From CAJCIS01 sp965276755 (GTDB lineage Bacteria; Pseudomonadota; Alphaproteobacteria; Acetobacterales; Acetobacteraceae), in the NCBI GenBank assembly GCA_965276755.1, contig OZ255625.1:930001-994000 (forward strand): a stretch of 64,000 nucleotides of DNA, in the 5' to 3' direction. Shown here one piece after another: positions 37,284 to 46,644 of the stretch; the first letter of the stretch is position 1; every line of letters starts with the position of its first letter. The notes beneath the pieces were generated by a model. The model ran no database searches and had not been told where the DNA came from. It was given only the letters and a program-made list of their open reading frames with translations. Position numbers and translations under genes: made by a program.

Positions 37284-38507
37284 TTAGTGGCTCGAGATAA
37301 GTGTAATGACGCTGCTGCCAGAAGGCTCCTGGTTCAAATGGAACGTCATGCTCTCCGGCACACCGCCGAACGTCAGCTTGTCCATGATCTGGCCGTGCTC
37401 GCTCAGGGTCAGGACGTCGGTGCTGGCGCTCCAGCTCAGTGCATCGATCCCGCCCATCACGATCTGGTCGGTGGCGGCGAAGCCCTCGATGGCGAAGGTT
37501 CCCGCAACGCCTTCCGTCAAGCCAAGCGTCGCATTGCTTCCCATGAAGGTCAGATGCGGCACACTAATCTTGTTGGCACTCACATCCAGCGTGCTCCCTG
37601 CGCCGATCTGCACCGTGCCAAAGCCGGACAAATTGCCGGCGAGCGTCAGCGTTCCGCCCGCCGAAGCCAGTGCACCGTTATCGACAACGCCGCCATTGGT
37701 GCTGGAGATGTGGCCGTAACCCGAGACAGATGCACCCGCTTGGATCTGCACGCCATTGATGTTGCCAACAAAAGCCGTGCCGCCAGCCATCACCAGCGCG
37801 CTGCCGTAACCGACGTTGATCGAACCGGTGGAATTTAGGTGCGAGCTCCCGCCGACGGTCACGATGCCGATGCCCCCCGGCGCTCCGGCGGTGCTATTGC
37901 CAATAACAACCCGTGCAGCATTGACCGTGGCATTGCCGGACAGGTTCACCGTGCCCGTGGAAGTCGCGAAATTGCCCACGTTCAGGCCTTCCGCCAGGCT
38001 GACGACGCCGCTACCGGTCACGTTCAGGATGCCGTTGCCGCCAAAGCCGACATAGGAACCACCGGCGTTGTTGATGATGCCTGCCACGTTCAGCGTGCCA
38101 TGCGAGCCCTGGACCTGGCCCACCTTAAGCACGGTCGTGTTCAGCACGGCAGCCGCCTTGCCCCCGGAGGCACCGTCCACATAAGTGGTGCCGATCGTGT
38201 CCTGGCCAGTGATGAAACCGCCAGCGTCGCTCAGGGTGGAGCCTGCCTCGAACGTCGCGACGGCGTTGTCGCACACCATCACACCCCGGCAGGTGTTGGT
38301 ATCATCTGTTTTCAAATTGCCATTGATCGTGATATTCTCGGTGCCAAGGAACATGACCTGGTCAAGTTCGACCGAGCCATTTAGCACGGCGCTCTGTTGG
38401 ACCAGCGCCGTGTCGGTCGCGCCCGGCACTACGCCATTGGTCCAGTTGTTGGGGTCACTCCAATTGCCGGACTGACCATGGCCACTATAGACTTTGGGTT
38501 GGGACAC
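37284..38507 (-). CDS. beta-helix repeat protein, probable surface or secreted protein
   Basis: This 407-residue protein is rich in Gly, Asn, Thr and Val with short repeating strands (GTLNVAGIINNAGGSYVGFG; GILNVTGSGVVSLAEGLNVG; TGTVNLSGNATVNAARVVIG), typical of autotransporter or hemagglutinin-like beta-helices. The N-terminus (YSGHGQSGNWSDPNNWTNGV) matches the start of such passenger domains. There is no signal peptide and no beta-barrel, so export could be by a type I route, using the C-terminal region. Function is unknown; adhesion or surface layer roles are guesses. Confidence 0.7.
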   Translation of the reverse strand: MSQPKVYSGHGQSGNWSDPNNWTNGVVPGATDTALVQQSAVLNGSVELDQVMFLGTENITINGNLKTDDTNTCRGVMVCDNAVATFEAGSTLSDAGGFITGQDTIGTTYVDGASGGKAAAVLNTTVLKVGQVQGSHGTLNVAGIINNAGGSYVGFGGNGILNVTGSGVVSLAEGLNVGNFATSTGTVNLSGNATVNAARVVIGNSTAGAPGGIGIVTVGGSSHLNSTGSINVGYGSALVMAGGTAFVGNINGVQIQAGASVSGYGHISSTNGGVVDNGALASAGGTLTLAGNLSGFGTVQIGAGSTLDVSANKISVPHLTFMGSNATLGLTEGVAGTFAIEGFAATDQIVMGGIDALSWSASTDVLTLSEHGQIMDKLTFGGVPESMTFHLNQEPSGSSVITLISSH

Positions 38508-38628
38508 AGATCTGCTCCTGGGTCAATTTTGCTGATGGGCCACATGATACGTGCCAGGCGTTGCTGCCCCGTTAACAAAAGGGGGAAATCGCTCACGAAC
38601 CCGTGAATATTTTTGGCGGCTTTGCCAT

Positions 38629-39387
38629 TCAGCCAAAAAAGACCTTGGCAACCTCAAGAAACGCCTCGGGCTGATCGGCATGCAGCCAGTGGCCCGCATT
38701 CTTCAACGCCATGAATCGTGCGGCCGGAAACAGCGCACGCGCCACGTCGTGGTGCCCGGGCTGCACATAGTCGGAGGCTTCGCCCGCCACGAACAGCACC
38801 GGTCCCTCGAACCTGGCATGCGAAAACGCAGGCCAACCCTCTATGTCCGCCATGCCGGCCGCGATGAAGTTCAACCCAATGCGCCAGTCCGGCGCTTCAC
38901 CTGGCTGAAAATTCTGCGCCAGAAAACTGCGCACGGCGGCGTCGGGCACGTCGTTGGCAAGGGCCGCCGCCACATCGGCCCTCGTCATCGCGGGGTGCGG
39001 CACGATTGCCCGCATTGCCGCGGCCACTGCGGCATTGCGATGCGCGTAGGCCACAGGGGCGATGTCTGCCACCAGCAACCGGGCAACCCGCGCCGGTGCC
39101 AGCAACGCGCAGGCCATCGCCACCTTGCCACCCATGGAGTGTCCGAGAAAATCCGCGCATCGCACATTCAGCGCATCCAAGGTCTCCAGCACGTCGCCCG
39201 CCTGCGCATCGTAGGACATGCCGGGCGCGTGCGGGCTCTGACCGTGATTGCGCAGATCTATCGACAGCACACGATGGGTTCCGGCAAGCCCCCGCGCGAC
39301 AACAGCCAGATTGCGCGCGCGTCCGAACAGCCCGTGCAGCAAAACGACGGACGCGCCGTGTCCCGCGCTCTCTGCGTGCAGGATCAA
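38629..39387 (-). CDS. alpha/beta hydrolase (YbfF-like esterase)
   Basis: This 252-residue enzyme has the oxyanion region VVLLHGLFGRARNLAVVARG, the nucleophile elbow LGHSMGGKVAM (Ser), and a C-terminal His in NAGHWLHADQPEAF. It starts at TTG 39387, overlapping the stop of the quinone oxidoreductase gene by 4 bases (TTGA), so the two are coupled. The substrate is unknown. Confidence 0.9.
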   Translation of the reverse strand: MILHAESAGHGASVVLLHGLFGRARNLAVVARGLAGTHRVLSIDLRNHGQSPHAPGMSYDAQAGDVLETLDALNVRCADFLGHSMGGKVAMACALLAPARVARLLVADIAPVAYAHRNAAVAAAMRAIVPHPAMTRADVAAALANDVPDAAVRSFLAQNFQPGEAPDWRIGLNFIAAGMADIEGWPAFSHARFEGPVLFVAGEASDYVQPGHHDVARALFPAARFMALKNAGHWLHADQPEAFLEVAKVFFG

Positions 39388-40388
39388 GCGGGCATTGTCA
39401 GCACGATCTTGCCGATGTGGGTGCTGCTTTCCATTAGCCGGTGCGCTTCGGCCACCTGATCCATGGCAAAGACGCCGTGGATCACGGGCGCGCAGCGGCC
39501 CGCATCAAGCACCGGCCATACACGCGCGCGCAGCGCGTCGGCAATCGCGCCTTTCTCCGCCGTGGTGCGCGGCCGCATGGTGCTGCCCGTCACCGTCAGG
39601 CGCTTGCTCATCACCAGGCGCATGTCGAAATCCGGATCGCGCGTGCCGCCCTGCACGGCGACAATGACTTCGCGCCCGTCCACCGCCAAAATCGAGAGGT
39701 TGCGATGCAGATACGAACCGCCCACCATGTCCAGCACCACGTCCACGCCGCGGCCCGCGGTGAGACGCTGCACTTCGGCGACGAAATCCTGCTCATGGTA
39801 ATTGATGGCGTGTTGCGCGCCCAGCTTTTCGCACGCACGCGCCTTGTCCGCCGATCCCACAGTCGTCAGCACGGTGGCGCCGAACTCGCGCGCCAACTGG
39901 ATCGCGGTCGTGCCGATGCCGCTGCTGCCACCATGGATCAGCACGCTCTCGCCCGCGCTTAGGCGGCCCAGCATGAAAAGATTGGCCCAGACAGTGAAGA
40001 AGGTCTCCGGCACCGCGGCCGCGCGCACAGCGTCATAGCCGACAGGCCAGGGCAGGCATTGCGGCGCGGGCGCCGTGCAAAACTGTGCATACCCGCCGCC
40101 ATTGACCAGCGCGCAAACAGGGTCGCCGACGGCGAAGCCCGCCACGCCCTTGCCCAATGCGGCCACCATGCCGGCAACCTCCAACCCTAGCCCGGGATCG
40201 GCATCGCGGGGGGGCGGATACAGCCCGCGGCGCTGCTGGATGTCGGGCCGGTTGATGCCTGCCGCCTGCACGGCGATCAGAACCTCTCCGGCGCGCGGCT
40301 GCGGCGTGGGTGCCTCCTCGATCAGGAGCACATCAGCCTCCCCGGCGCCCGTGACGCCGACGCTCAGCATCGTGGCTGGAACTGTCAT
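39384..40388 (-). CDS. NAD(P)H-quinone oxidoreductase (zinc-free MDR family)
   Basis: This 334-residue protein belongs to the quinone oxidoreductase branch of medium-chain dehydrogenases: GEVLIAVQAAGINRPDIQQR, PETFFTVWANLFMLGRLSAG, the nucleotide-binding VLIHGGSSGIGTTAIQLARE, and VDVVLDMVGGSYLHRNL. Length is normal from ATG 40388. It is followed immediately by the hydrolase gene. The in vivo substrate is likely a quinone or reactive enone. Confidence 0.93.
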   Translation of the reverse strand: MTVPATMLSVGVTGAGEADVLLIEEAPTPQPRAGEVLIAVQAAGINRPDIQQRRGLYPPPRDADPGLGLEVAGMVAALGKGVAGFAVGDPVCALVNGGGYAQFCTAPAPQCLPWPVGYDAVRAAAVPETFFTVWANLFMLGRLSAGESVLIHGGSSGIGTTAIQLAREFGATVLTTVGSADKARACEKLGAQHAINYHEQDFVAEVQRLTAGRGVDVVLDMVGGSYLHRNLSILAVDGREVIVAVQGGTRDPDFDMRLVMSKRLTVTGSTMRPRTTAEKGAIADALRARVWPVLDAGRCAPVIHGVFAMDQVAEAHRLMESSTHIGKIVLTMPA

Positions 40389-40413
40389 AGGTTTCTTTCC
40401 TTTCGCCGAACGA

Positions 40414-40557
40414 TCAGGCCAACAGACGTACCGGCGTGGGCCCAGGGTCATCGGGGATCGGAATACCGGCCGGCGGCTCCTCAATGGGAACCGGATCGTC
40501 CGGCGGGGGCGGCCAGGCCGGCGGGCTGCCTGGCGGCGAAGGCGGGTTGTCTGACAT
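40414..40557 (-). CDS. small proline-rich protein
   Basis: ATG 40557 opens 47 codons with 18 or more prolines (PPSPPGSPPAWPPPPDDPVP, then IEEPPAGIPIPDDPGP). No ribosome site is obvious. It lies 25 bases upstream of the quinone oxidoreductase. It could be a genuine small protein; high GC codon bias also favours such frames. Confidence 0.4.
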   Translation of the reverse strand: MSDNPPSPPGSPPAWPPPPDDPVPIEEPPAGIPIPDDPGPTPVRLLA

Positions 40558-40664
40558 GGCCGAGTAACGTTGCGTATGGCGGCAGGTTCGCCGCCGCCGC
40601 ATGTCAGCCTGTCCGCGCGCGATCGGATTTTAGCCCGACTCTGCCACGCCGTGCTGCTATCCAC

Positions 40665-42509
40665 TTGACCGTGACAACCGCCAGATCCGACGTCGCCGGC
40701 CTCGCCGCGGCCGTTCGCCAGCGCCTGCCCCTTCTTGGCCGCGTCAGCGCGCGTGCGCGTGCTACCCGTCGTGCGATGGTTGCCGCCCCGCGCACCCTGC
40801 GCAGCCTGGTGCGCGGCGACGAAATCTTCCTCGTTCTCCTCGCCGCCATCATAGGTGCTGCAGTCGGGCTGATCGTGGTCGCGATGAACCTCTCGACCCA
40901 GCTCTGCCGGGAGTTCTTCTTCCATCTCCCCCACGGCCAGCGCCTCTCCGCCCAGAACGCGATTGCGCCATGGACTGCGCTGGTGCCGGCGCTTGGCGGC
41001 CTGCTCGTCGGCCTGACGAGCCTGACGGCAGCGCGCTTCTCCCTGCGCCGCGTGGTCGATCCGATCGAGGCCAATGCCCTCTATGGCGGGCAGATGTCCC
41101 TCCGCGACAGCCTGGTCGTGGTCGCGCAGACCATGCTGTCCAACGGCTTCGGCGCCTCGGTCGGGCTTGAGGCGGGCTTTGCGCAAATCGGCGCCGCGGT
41201 CGCCTCGCGCACCGGGCGGTCCTTCCGCGTGCGGCGCGCCGATTTGCGCGTGCTGGTCGGCGCAGGTGCCGCGGGTGCGATCGCGGCGGCCTTCAACGCC
41301 CCGCTGACCGGCGCCTTCTACGCCTACGAGCTGGTCATTGGCACCTACACCCTGGCGACACTGGCACCGGTCGTTGCGGCGGCCATCACGGCGGTCTCCA
41401 TCCAGCGGCTGCTGCTCGGCGACGAGCCAGGCTTCGATGTGCCCCTGGTCGCCGTCACCGAAACGGCCGCTTTCCTGCCCTTGATTGCGCTGGGCGTCAT
41501 TTCCGCGTTGGCCGGAATCGCCATCATGCGCGGCGTCACCTTGACTGAAGATCTGTTCCGCCGCAGCCGCATGCCCGCCTGGCTGCGGCCCGTGGTTGGC
41601 GGTCTGGCGGTTGGCGGCATGGCGCTGCTGGCACCGAGCGTGCTCTCCAGCGGTCATGGCGCGCTGCGGGCTGGGCTGACAGCCGATCTTGGCCTGGGCA
41701 CGCTGCTGCTGTTGCTGGGGCTGAAATCGATGGCCTCTGCCATTTCCATCGGCAGCGGCTTTCGCGGCGGCCTTTTCTTTGCCTCGCTGCTGATGGGCGC
41801 GCTGCTGGGCAAGGCGTTTGCCGCAACCATGCTGCTGATCTCGCCGCTGCCGATGTTTCCCGAAGTCGTCTATGCACTCGTGGGCATGAGCGCGCTGGCT
41901 GTGGCCATCGTCGGCGGCCCGCTAACGATGTCTTTCCTGGCGCTCGAAAGCACGGGCAGCCTGCCGCTGACTGTCGCCGTGCTTGCTGCGGCCGTGGTGT
42001 CCTCGATGACGGTGCGGCGCATTTTCGGCTACAGCTTCGCGACCTGGCGCTTTCATTTGCGTGGCGAGAGCATCCGCAGCGCGGTCGATGTCGGCTGGAT
42101 GCGCAATCTGACCGTGGGGCGCATGATGCGGCGTGAAATTGCCACCGTGCCCGCGAGCATGACGCTGGCCGTGTTCCGGCGCGAAAACCCGCTGGGTTCG
42201 ACCAACCGTGTGATTGCGCTGGGGCCCACCGGCCAGTACGCCGGCATTGTTTGGCTGGCTGACGCGCATGCCGCCGAAATCGAGGTTGCCACGGTGGCCG
42301 AGCTGCTGCACCACACGCAGGTGGTGCTGCTGCCGCAAATGACGGTGAAGGACGCGGCCGCGACGTTCGAGAACGCGGAGGCCGACGCATTGGCTGTGGT
42401 GGACGGCAAGCAGAGCATGCAGGTGATCGGGTTGCTGACGGAGCAGTACACGCTGCGGCGGTATGCGGAGGAATTGGAGAAAAGGCGCAGAGACTTAAGC
42501 GGAGAATAG
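40665..42509 (+). CDS. ClC-type chloride channel/transporter with C-terminal CBS-like domains
   Basis: This protein of about 600 residues has 10 or more membrane segments and the ClC pore regions NGFGASVGLEAGFAQIGAAV and SGFRGGLFFASLLMGALLG. AFNAPLTGAFYAYELVIG is the third signature. The C-terminal 150 residues (VGRMMRREIATVPASMTLAV; TVKDAAATFENAEADALAVV; QVIGLLTEQYTLRRYAEEL) form a CBS pair that may bind nucleotides. TTG 40665 or GTG 40671 is the likely start, though ATG 40776 would also keep the membrane domain. It exchanges Cl- and possibly H+. Confidence 0.9.
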   Translation: MTVTTARSDVAGLAAAVRQRLPLLGRVSARARATRRAMVAAPRTLRSLVRGDEIFLVLLAAIIGAAVGLIVVAMNLSTQLCREFFFHLPHGQRLSAQNAIAPWTALVPALGGLLVGLTSLTAARFSLRRVVDPIEANALYGGQMSLRDSLVVVAQTMLSNGFGASVGLEAGFAQIGAAVASRTGRSFRVRRADLRVLVGAGAAGAIAAAFNAPLTGAFYAYELVIGTYTLATLAPVVAAAITAVSIQRLLLGDEPGFDVPLVAVTETAAFLPLIALGVISALAGIAIMRGVTLTEDLFRRSRMPAWLRPVVGGLAVGGMALLAPSVLSSGHGALRAGLTADLGLGTLLLLLGLKSMASAISIGSGFRGGLFFASLLMGALLGKAFAATMLLISPLPMFPEVVYALVGMSALAVAIVGGPLTMSFLALESTGSLPLTVAVLAAAVVSSMTVRRIFGYSFATWRFHLRGESIRSAVDVGWMRNLTVGRMMRREIATVPASMTLAVFRRENPLGSTNRVIALGPTGQYAGIVWLADAHAAEIEVATVAELLHHTQVVLLPQMTVKDAAATFENAEADALAVVDGKQSMQVIGLLTEQYTLRRYAEELEKRRRDLSGE

Positions 42510-42535
42510 TGGTTTCCAAAGGCCGCCGGCCTTCG

Positions 42536-42560
42536 GTGGGGTCTGGGGCAAAGCCCCAGA
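42536..42560. repeat. short family 2 hairpin
   Basis: GGGGTCTGGGGC-aa-AGCCCCAGA resembles part of the repeat at 33.9 kb. It lies between convergent genes and can act as a terminator. Confidence 0.55.
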
Positions 42561-42562
42561 AT

Positions 42563-43037
42563 CTAATGCCCGAGTCGAATGGGCTGGTGATGCGGCACCG
42601 TCCGCCGCGAAATAATGAACCTGCCGCCAGCATGACCAAAACCGATGCTCAGAGCATAGCGCGTGGCCTCCCCCGTCGGTGCCATGGTGTCGAAACCCAC
42701 CTCCGAGTTCGCAGCGTAGCGGTCGCGCGTAAGGACTCTTACCGCCGCATCGCCGATGCCATTACCAGGCGGGTGTTCCAGCAGAACCTCGATCTCGACA
42801 GGCTGGCCATTTGCATCCAGCGCAAAGCTGAGCATCGCGCACCCGTCGGCCACGCCCGTGATGGTGGGCGGCAGGGCGCTGCGATCAAAGGCGATCGCGT
42901 GCACGCCGTGAAACTTCATCAGGCTGGGCGTTCCACAGTCGCCTTATGGTCGCCATGTTTTGCCGCCCAATTTGCGATCCGCAGGACGTCAAGGCCAGAA
43001 GCAGGGCCAGCATCGTTCTTCTCACCGCGTTCTCCAT
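42563..43037 (-). pseudogene. TonB C-terminal-like lipoprotein gene, apparently frameshifted
   Basis: ATG 43037 encodes a lipoprotein signal (MLALLLALTSCGSQ, lipobox LTSC) but the frame ends after 50 codons. The downstream frame (42563-42919) encodes SFALDANGQPVEIEVLLEHP with VRVLTRDRYAANSEVGFD, the TonB C-terminal-like fold used for protein contacts. The combined span is 475 bases, one more than a multiple of three, so one indel near 42950 would fuse them. The 5-prime end overlaps the end of the YfhO-like gene by 16 bases. If not a sequencing error, the protein is lost. Confidence 0.6.
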
Positions 43038-45211
43038 TCCCGCCACATCAGGCCAATCGCCGTTACAACACCCAAGACACACGCGCACCAGGCACCCGCT
43101 ATGAAGGGTGGGGCGTAGCTCAAGACGACATGGCTTCGTCCTTGCGGCACCTGCACGGTCTGAAACACGTCCTCGAGGGCCTGGATCGGTGCCTGGCGGT
43201 CATCAATCGTTGCTCGCCAGCCCGGCCAGTTCAACGCCAACCGGTGCAACGGCGCAGGCGCGGCACAATCAATTGTCACGTCGTCGCGCGAGGCGACCAA
43301 AACACGGCATCCCGCCGCCTGATAATACGGCGTAGCGTCGGCAAGCCGCCACACGTCCATGATCTGGCCGCGATAGGCCAGGCTTGGCGCGTTGGGTATG
43401 TCGGCCGCAAATAGCCACGCCCCTGCCGGTACGGTCACCAAGCTTACGCCAACCGCGGCGTAAGCCGGCAGCAAGGCGGCCCAGGCGCGCGCATCCCGCG
43501 GCGCGCCTTCATAGAAATTCACGCCATCAGAGGCGGGCATCAGCTGCGCCCGCACATAATCCACCCAACCTTGGGGGACAGGCAAATAATTATGCCCGAT
43601 CTCGGCCACGCCGAAGAACGCGCCGTAATTAGGAACCAGCGACCCGATCGAGAGCACGCGTCCAAGACCTACATTCTGCTGCAGGAAACGGATCACTCCT
43701 TCATCGGCCACCCTTCCGTGCGTGCCCGCGAATTGCGGTGAGATGAACAGCCGCATCGCGCCCAGAACAACACAGATTGCGACGGCTCGCGCGCGCCAGA
43801 TCGTCGCCCGCACCGAGAGCAGGGGCAACATGATCCACAACGCCAGTAACGGCGCGCCGATGCACACGGCCAGCGATAGCGGATAAAGCGGCAATCGCCG
43901 CCACAATGGCTCGATATCCGGCCAGGCCAGCGCGACCGCTACCCCAATCATCCCCACGGCCAACGGCAGTACCCACCTCCATTGCGTGCGCGCGCCGTCA
44001 ATCCAGTCCTGCATGGTGCACGCAACAAGGATCGCCAATGCCATGGACCAGCTCGGAAGGATGTAATTATGCACGTTCGTCTGGCGCAGCAGCGGTATCT
44101 GTGTGAACAGCCATAGCGCCGGCGGAAAGCGGAACGCGCGCGCGGCTGTCAGCGCGACCCATCCTGCCAAGGCCCAACGCATTGCACCGTTCGGCATGCG
44201 CGGGCGTAATGCCAATGCAGCCAGTACCACGAGCACGATGTCACAATAACCGCCGGCGCGTATCCAGACCGAGGCGGGCAGTCCCAGAGTGACGGGTCCG
44301 GCCATCGGCGCGCCGAAAATGCCCGGCATGAGCAGCAATGCCAGGTTTGCGGGCAGGAAGCCGGCCATGCCCGCAGCATCATGCGTTCCGATGAACTCAT
44401 TTGGTAGCGCCTGGAGGAAAGGCCAGTACGCAGGTGCGGCGATCAACGCCCCAATGAGCACGCCCGCGCCCGCGTGCCACGCATAGGTGCGGCGGTCGGC
44501 CGCTTGCACCAGCCGCACGCAGGCCCACACGACGGCGAAAAGCAGATCCAGGCACGCGGTTTCGGGAAAACCCGCGCTCAAAGACCAGGCTACACCGACC
44601 ACGGTCGCCATGGAAAAACGCGTGCGCGCGCGTTCCAGCCCGAGCAGCACCAGAGGCAGGAACGCCACAGGCATGATCGGTCCGTGCGCGAGCCACGCGA
44701 ACGTGCCGTTCAGCTCGAACAACGCGGCACCCACCAAAGCGGCCAACGGCGCCAGGCGCAATTGCCTGAGCAGCGTATAGGAGAAAACACCCGCAAGCGC
44801 CATCAGCACCATGCGCATCGCGAGCAATCCATGTGGTAGAGCCAGCAACAAGACGAAGGGCAGAAAAAAGGCCGGGTTCTGGCCCTCGGCCGCCAGCGGC
44901 AGGCCGATACCCGAATACGGGTTCCACCAAGGCAAATGCCCCGACAGCCAGTCGCGCGCCGCCAACGCGCCCAAAGCCTGCGTCGTCACACCCGCATTGC
45001 CATCGATCCAGGGCAGACCGGGCAGAATGCCGTTCGTCGTCCAGGTACTCGAAGTTACGCCCGAAACGATGTAGAGCGGATCGATAGCAAACCAGCCTGA
45101 AAGTGCCGGCGCGTGAACCAGGATCGGCAAGAACACAAGGATTGCCAGCGGTGCCGAACGCCAGATGATGCTCCCCCTGGCCTCGCCGCCTTGCACCCCC
45201 AAGCCCCCCAT
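43022..45211 (-). CDS. large polytopic membrane protein of the YfhO type
   Basis: This 729-residue protein has about 12 membrane segments, then a C-terminal soluble region with two strands typical of YfhO proteins (VDVWRLADATPYYQ-like MDVWRLADATPYYQAAGCRV; LALNWPGWRATIDDRQAPIQ; VQVPQGRSHVVLSYAPPF). YfhO-like proteins are linked to glycosylation of lipoteichoic acid or to polyprenyl-sugar transfer in other bacteria. The putative start ATG 45211 overlaps or abuts the divergent DUF2252 start, so a downstream start (GTG 45196) is possible. Confidence 0.8.
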   Translation of the reverse strand: MGGLGVQGGEARGSIIWRSAPLAILVFLPILVHAPALSGWFAIDPLYIVSGVTSSTWTTNGILPGLPWIDGNAGVTTQALGALAARDWLSGHLPWWNPYSGIGLPLAAEGQNPAFFLPFVLLLALPHGLLAMRMVLMALAGVFSYTLLRQLRLAPLAALVGAALFELNGTFAWLAHGPIMPVAFLPLVLLGLERARTRFSMATVVGVAWSLSAGFPETACLDLLFAVVWACVRLVQAADRRTYAWHAGAGVLIGALIAAPAYWPFLQALPNEFIGTHDAAGMAGFLPANLALLLMPGIFGAPMAGPVTLGLPASVWIRAGGYCDIVLVVLAALALRPRMPNGAMRWALAGWVALTAARAFRFPPALWLFTQIPLLRQTNVHNYILPSWSMALAILVACTMQDWIDGARTQWRWVLPLAVGMIGVAVALAWPDIEPLWRRLPLYPLSLAVCIGAPLLALWIMLPLLSVRATIWRARAVAICVVLGAMRLFISPQFAGTHGRVADEGVIRFLQQNVGLGRVLSIGSLVPNYGAFFGVAEIGHNYLPVPQGWVDYVRAQLMPASDGVNFYEGAPRDARAWAALLPAYAAVGVSLVTVPAGAWLFAADIPNAPSLAYRGQIMDVWRLADATPYYQAAGCRVLVASRDDVTIDCAAPAPLHRLALNWPGWRATIDDRQAPIQALEDVFQTVQVPQGRSHVVLSYAPPFIAGAWCACVLGVVTAIGLMWREWRTR

Positions 45212-45224
45212 GATGAATGGTCAG

Positions 45225-46436
45225 ATGAAACCGACTCCGCCATCCCCAGGCGCGCGTGCCAAGTTGCTGAGCCAGGACCGCAATCGCAAGATGGCCGCCT
45301 CCGCCCACGCCTATGTGCGCGGCAGCACCGTGCGTTTCTACGAATGGCTTGCCGCCACGCGTGATGTGGTCATTCCGCAAGGCCCGCCCGTATGGATTTG
45401 CGGCGACTGCCACGTCGGCAATCTGGGCCCCGTCGCCAGCACCGATGGTGCGCTGGCCATCCAGATACGCGACCTGGACCAGACCGTGATCGGCAATCCC
45501 GCGCATGACCTGATCCGCTTGGCGCTCTCGCTGGCCATGGCTGCGCGCGGGGCCGACCTGCCGGGTGTCACCACCGCGCACATGCTCGAACACATGATGA
45601 CGGGCTATGAAGCGGCGTTTGCGCCCGAGGCGCAGGGCGAGACGCTGGATGACAGCCGCGACATGCCCGCCACAGTCAAGTTGGTGATGCGCCGCGCCGC
45701 CGGCCGATCCTGGCGCCATCTGGCCGATGAACGCATTGAAGGTACCGAGCCCACCATCCCGCACGGCAAGCGGTTCTGGCCGCTCAGCAAGCGCGAACGT
45801 GGCGGCATTGAAACCCTTTTCGCCGAGGATGCCCTGCGCCGCCTGGCGACCGCTTTGCGCTCGCGGCAGGACGATGCGCCCGTGCGCGTGCTGGACGCGG
45901 CTTATTGGCGAAAGGGGTGCAGCTCGCTCGGGCGCCTGCGCATGGCCGTGTTGGTCGCCATCGATACCGGGGGCGCCGAGCGGCACGCGCTGATGGATGT
46001 CAAGGAGGCCGTAGCCGCGGCGGCTCCCCACATGCCAGACGCGAACATGCCGGCCGATCACGCGCAGCGCGTGGTCGAAGGCGCGCGGCATCTCTCGCCT
46101 TTTCTGGGCAGCCGCATGGTGGCGGGGCACCTGCTGGACCGTGCGGTTTTTGTGCGCGAATTGCTGCCGCAGGATCTCAAGCTGGAAATCGAGAACCTCA
46201 GCCGGAGCGAGGCCATCGAAGTGGCCGCGTTTCTCTCGCGCGTTGTTGGCCGCGCGCATGCGCGCCAGCTTTCGCACGCCGATCGCGCGGCGTGGCTGGC
46301 CGAGCTGGCGCGCAATCGCGTTGGCGCGCTGGATGCGCCTTCATGGTTATGGAATAGCGTAGTCGAGCTGGTGGCGGCGCATGAGGCGGCGTATTTGCAG
46401 CATTGCCATCGGTATGCGTTGGCGGAGGCTGCGTAG
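45225..46436 (+). CDS. DUF2252 family protein
   Basis: The protein of about 403 residues has the kinase-like DUF2252 features: STVRFYEWLAATRDVVIPQG, WICGDCHVGNLGPVASTDGA and IQIRDLDQTVIGNPAHDLIR, in place of the catalytic HxD and DxD blocks of aminoglycoside-phosphotransferase-like folds. A second conserved region is HLSPFLGSRMVAGHLLDRAV. ATG 45213 is an alternative start. Function is unknown. Confidence 0.88.
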   Translation: MKPTPPSPGARAKLLSQDRNRKMAASAHAYVRGSTVRFYEWLAATRDVVIPQGPPVWICGDCHVGNLGPVASTDGALAIQIRDLDQTVIGNPAHDLIRLALSLAMAARGADLPGVTTAHMLEHMMTGYEAAFAPEAQGETLDDSRDMPATVKLVMRRAAGRSWRHLADERIEGTEPTIPHGKRFWPLSKRERGGIETLFAEDALRRLATALRSRQDDAPVRVLDAAYWRKGCSSLGRLRMAVLVAIDTGGAERHALMDVKEAVAAAAPHMPDANMPADHAQRVVEGARHLSPFLGSRMVAGHLLDRAVFVRELLPQDLKLEIENLSRSEAIEVAAFLSRVVGRAHARQLSHADRAAWLAELARNRVGALDAPSWLWNSVVELVAAHEAAYLQHCHRYALAEAA

Positions 46437-46454
46437 GGAACGTCGAAAGGCGAG

Positions 46455-46500
46455 GCAAGATTGGGGGAGATGTGCCATCCCCCCCAAACCCCCGTCGTTT
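46455..46500. terminator. G-rich hairpin terminator, family 1, inverted copy
   Basis: The GGGGGAGATG-tgc-CATCCCCCC-type stem is followed by CCCCGTC. It is one of two copies in opposite orientation between the convergent DUF2252 and lipoprotein genes. Confidence 0.65.
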
Positions 46501-46539
46501 GTTTAGACAAAGCTGTCGTGCAGACCTCGTCCTACAAAT

Positions 46540-46584
46540 AGACGGGGGGTCTGGGGGGGATGGCACATCTCCCCCAGCCTTTAT
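46540..46584. terminator. G-rich hairpin terminator, family 1
   Basis: GACGGGGGGTCTGGGG continues into GGGATG-gca-CATCTCCCCC and CCTTTAT. Confidence 0.65.
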
Positions 46585-46644
46585 AGGAGAGTCACTCTTG
46601 CTGCTCGTTGGTACAATTCGTCAAGAAATAACCAGAACGAATTT

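Noticed and set aside
39384..41657. 757-codon frame that appears to extend the quinone oxidoreductase N-terminally
   Set aside because: The family length is about 330 residues and ATG 40388 fits it; the extension is antisense to the ClC gene.
44397..46277. 626-codon open frame antisense to DUF2252 and joining the YfhO-like region
   Set aside because: Shadow frame of two well-supported genes; composition is arginine- and glycine-rich without motifs.
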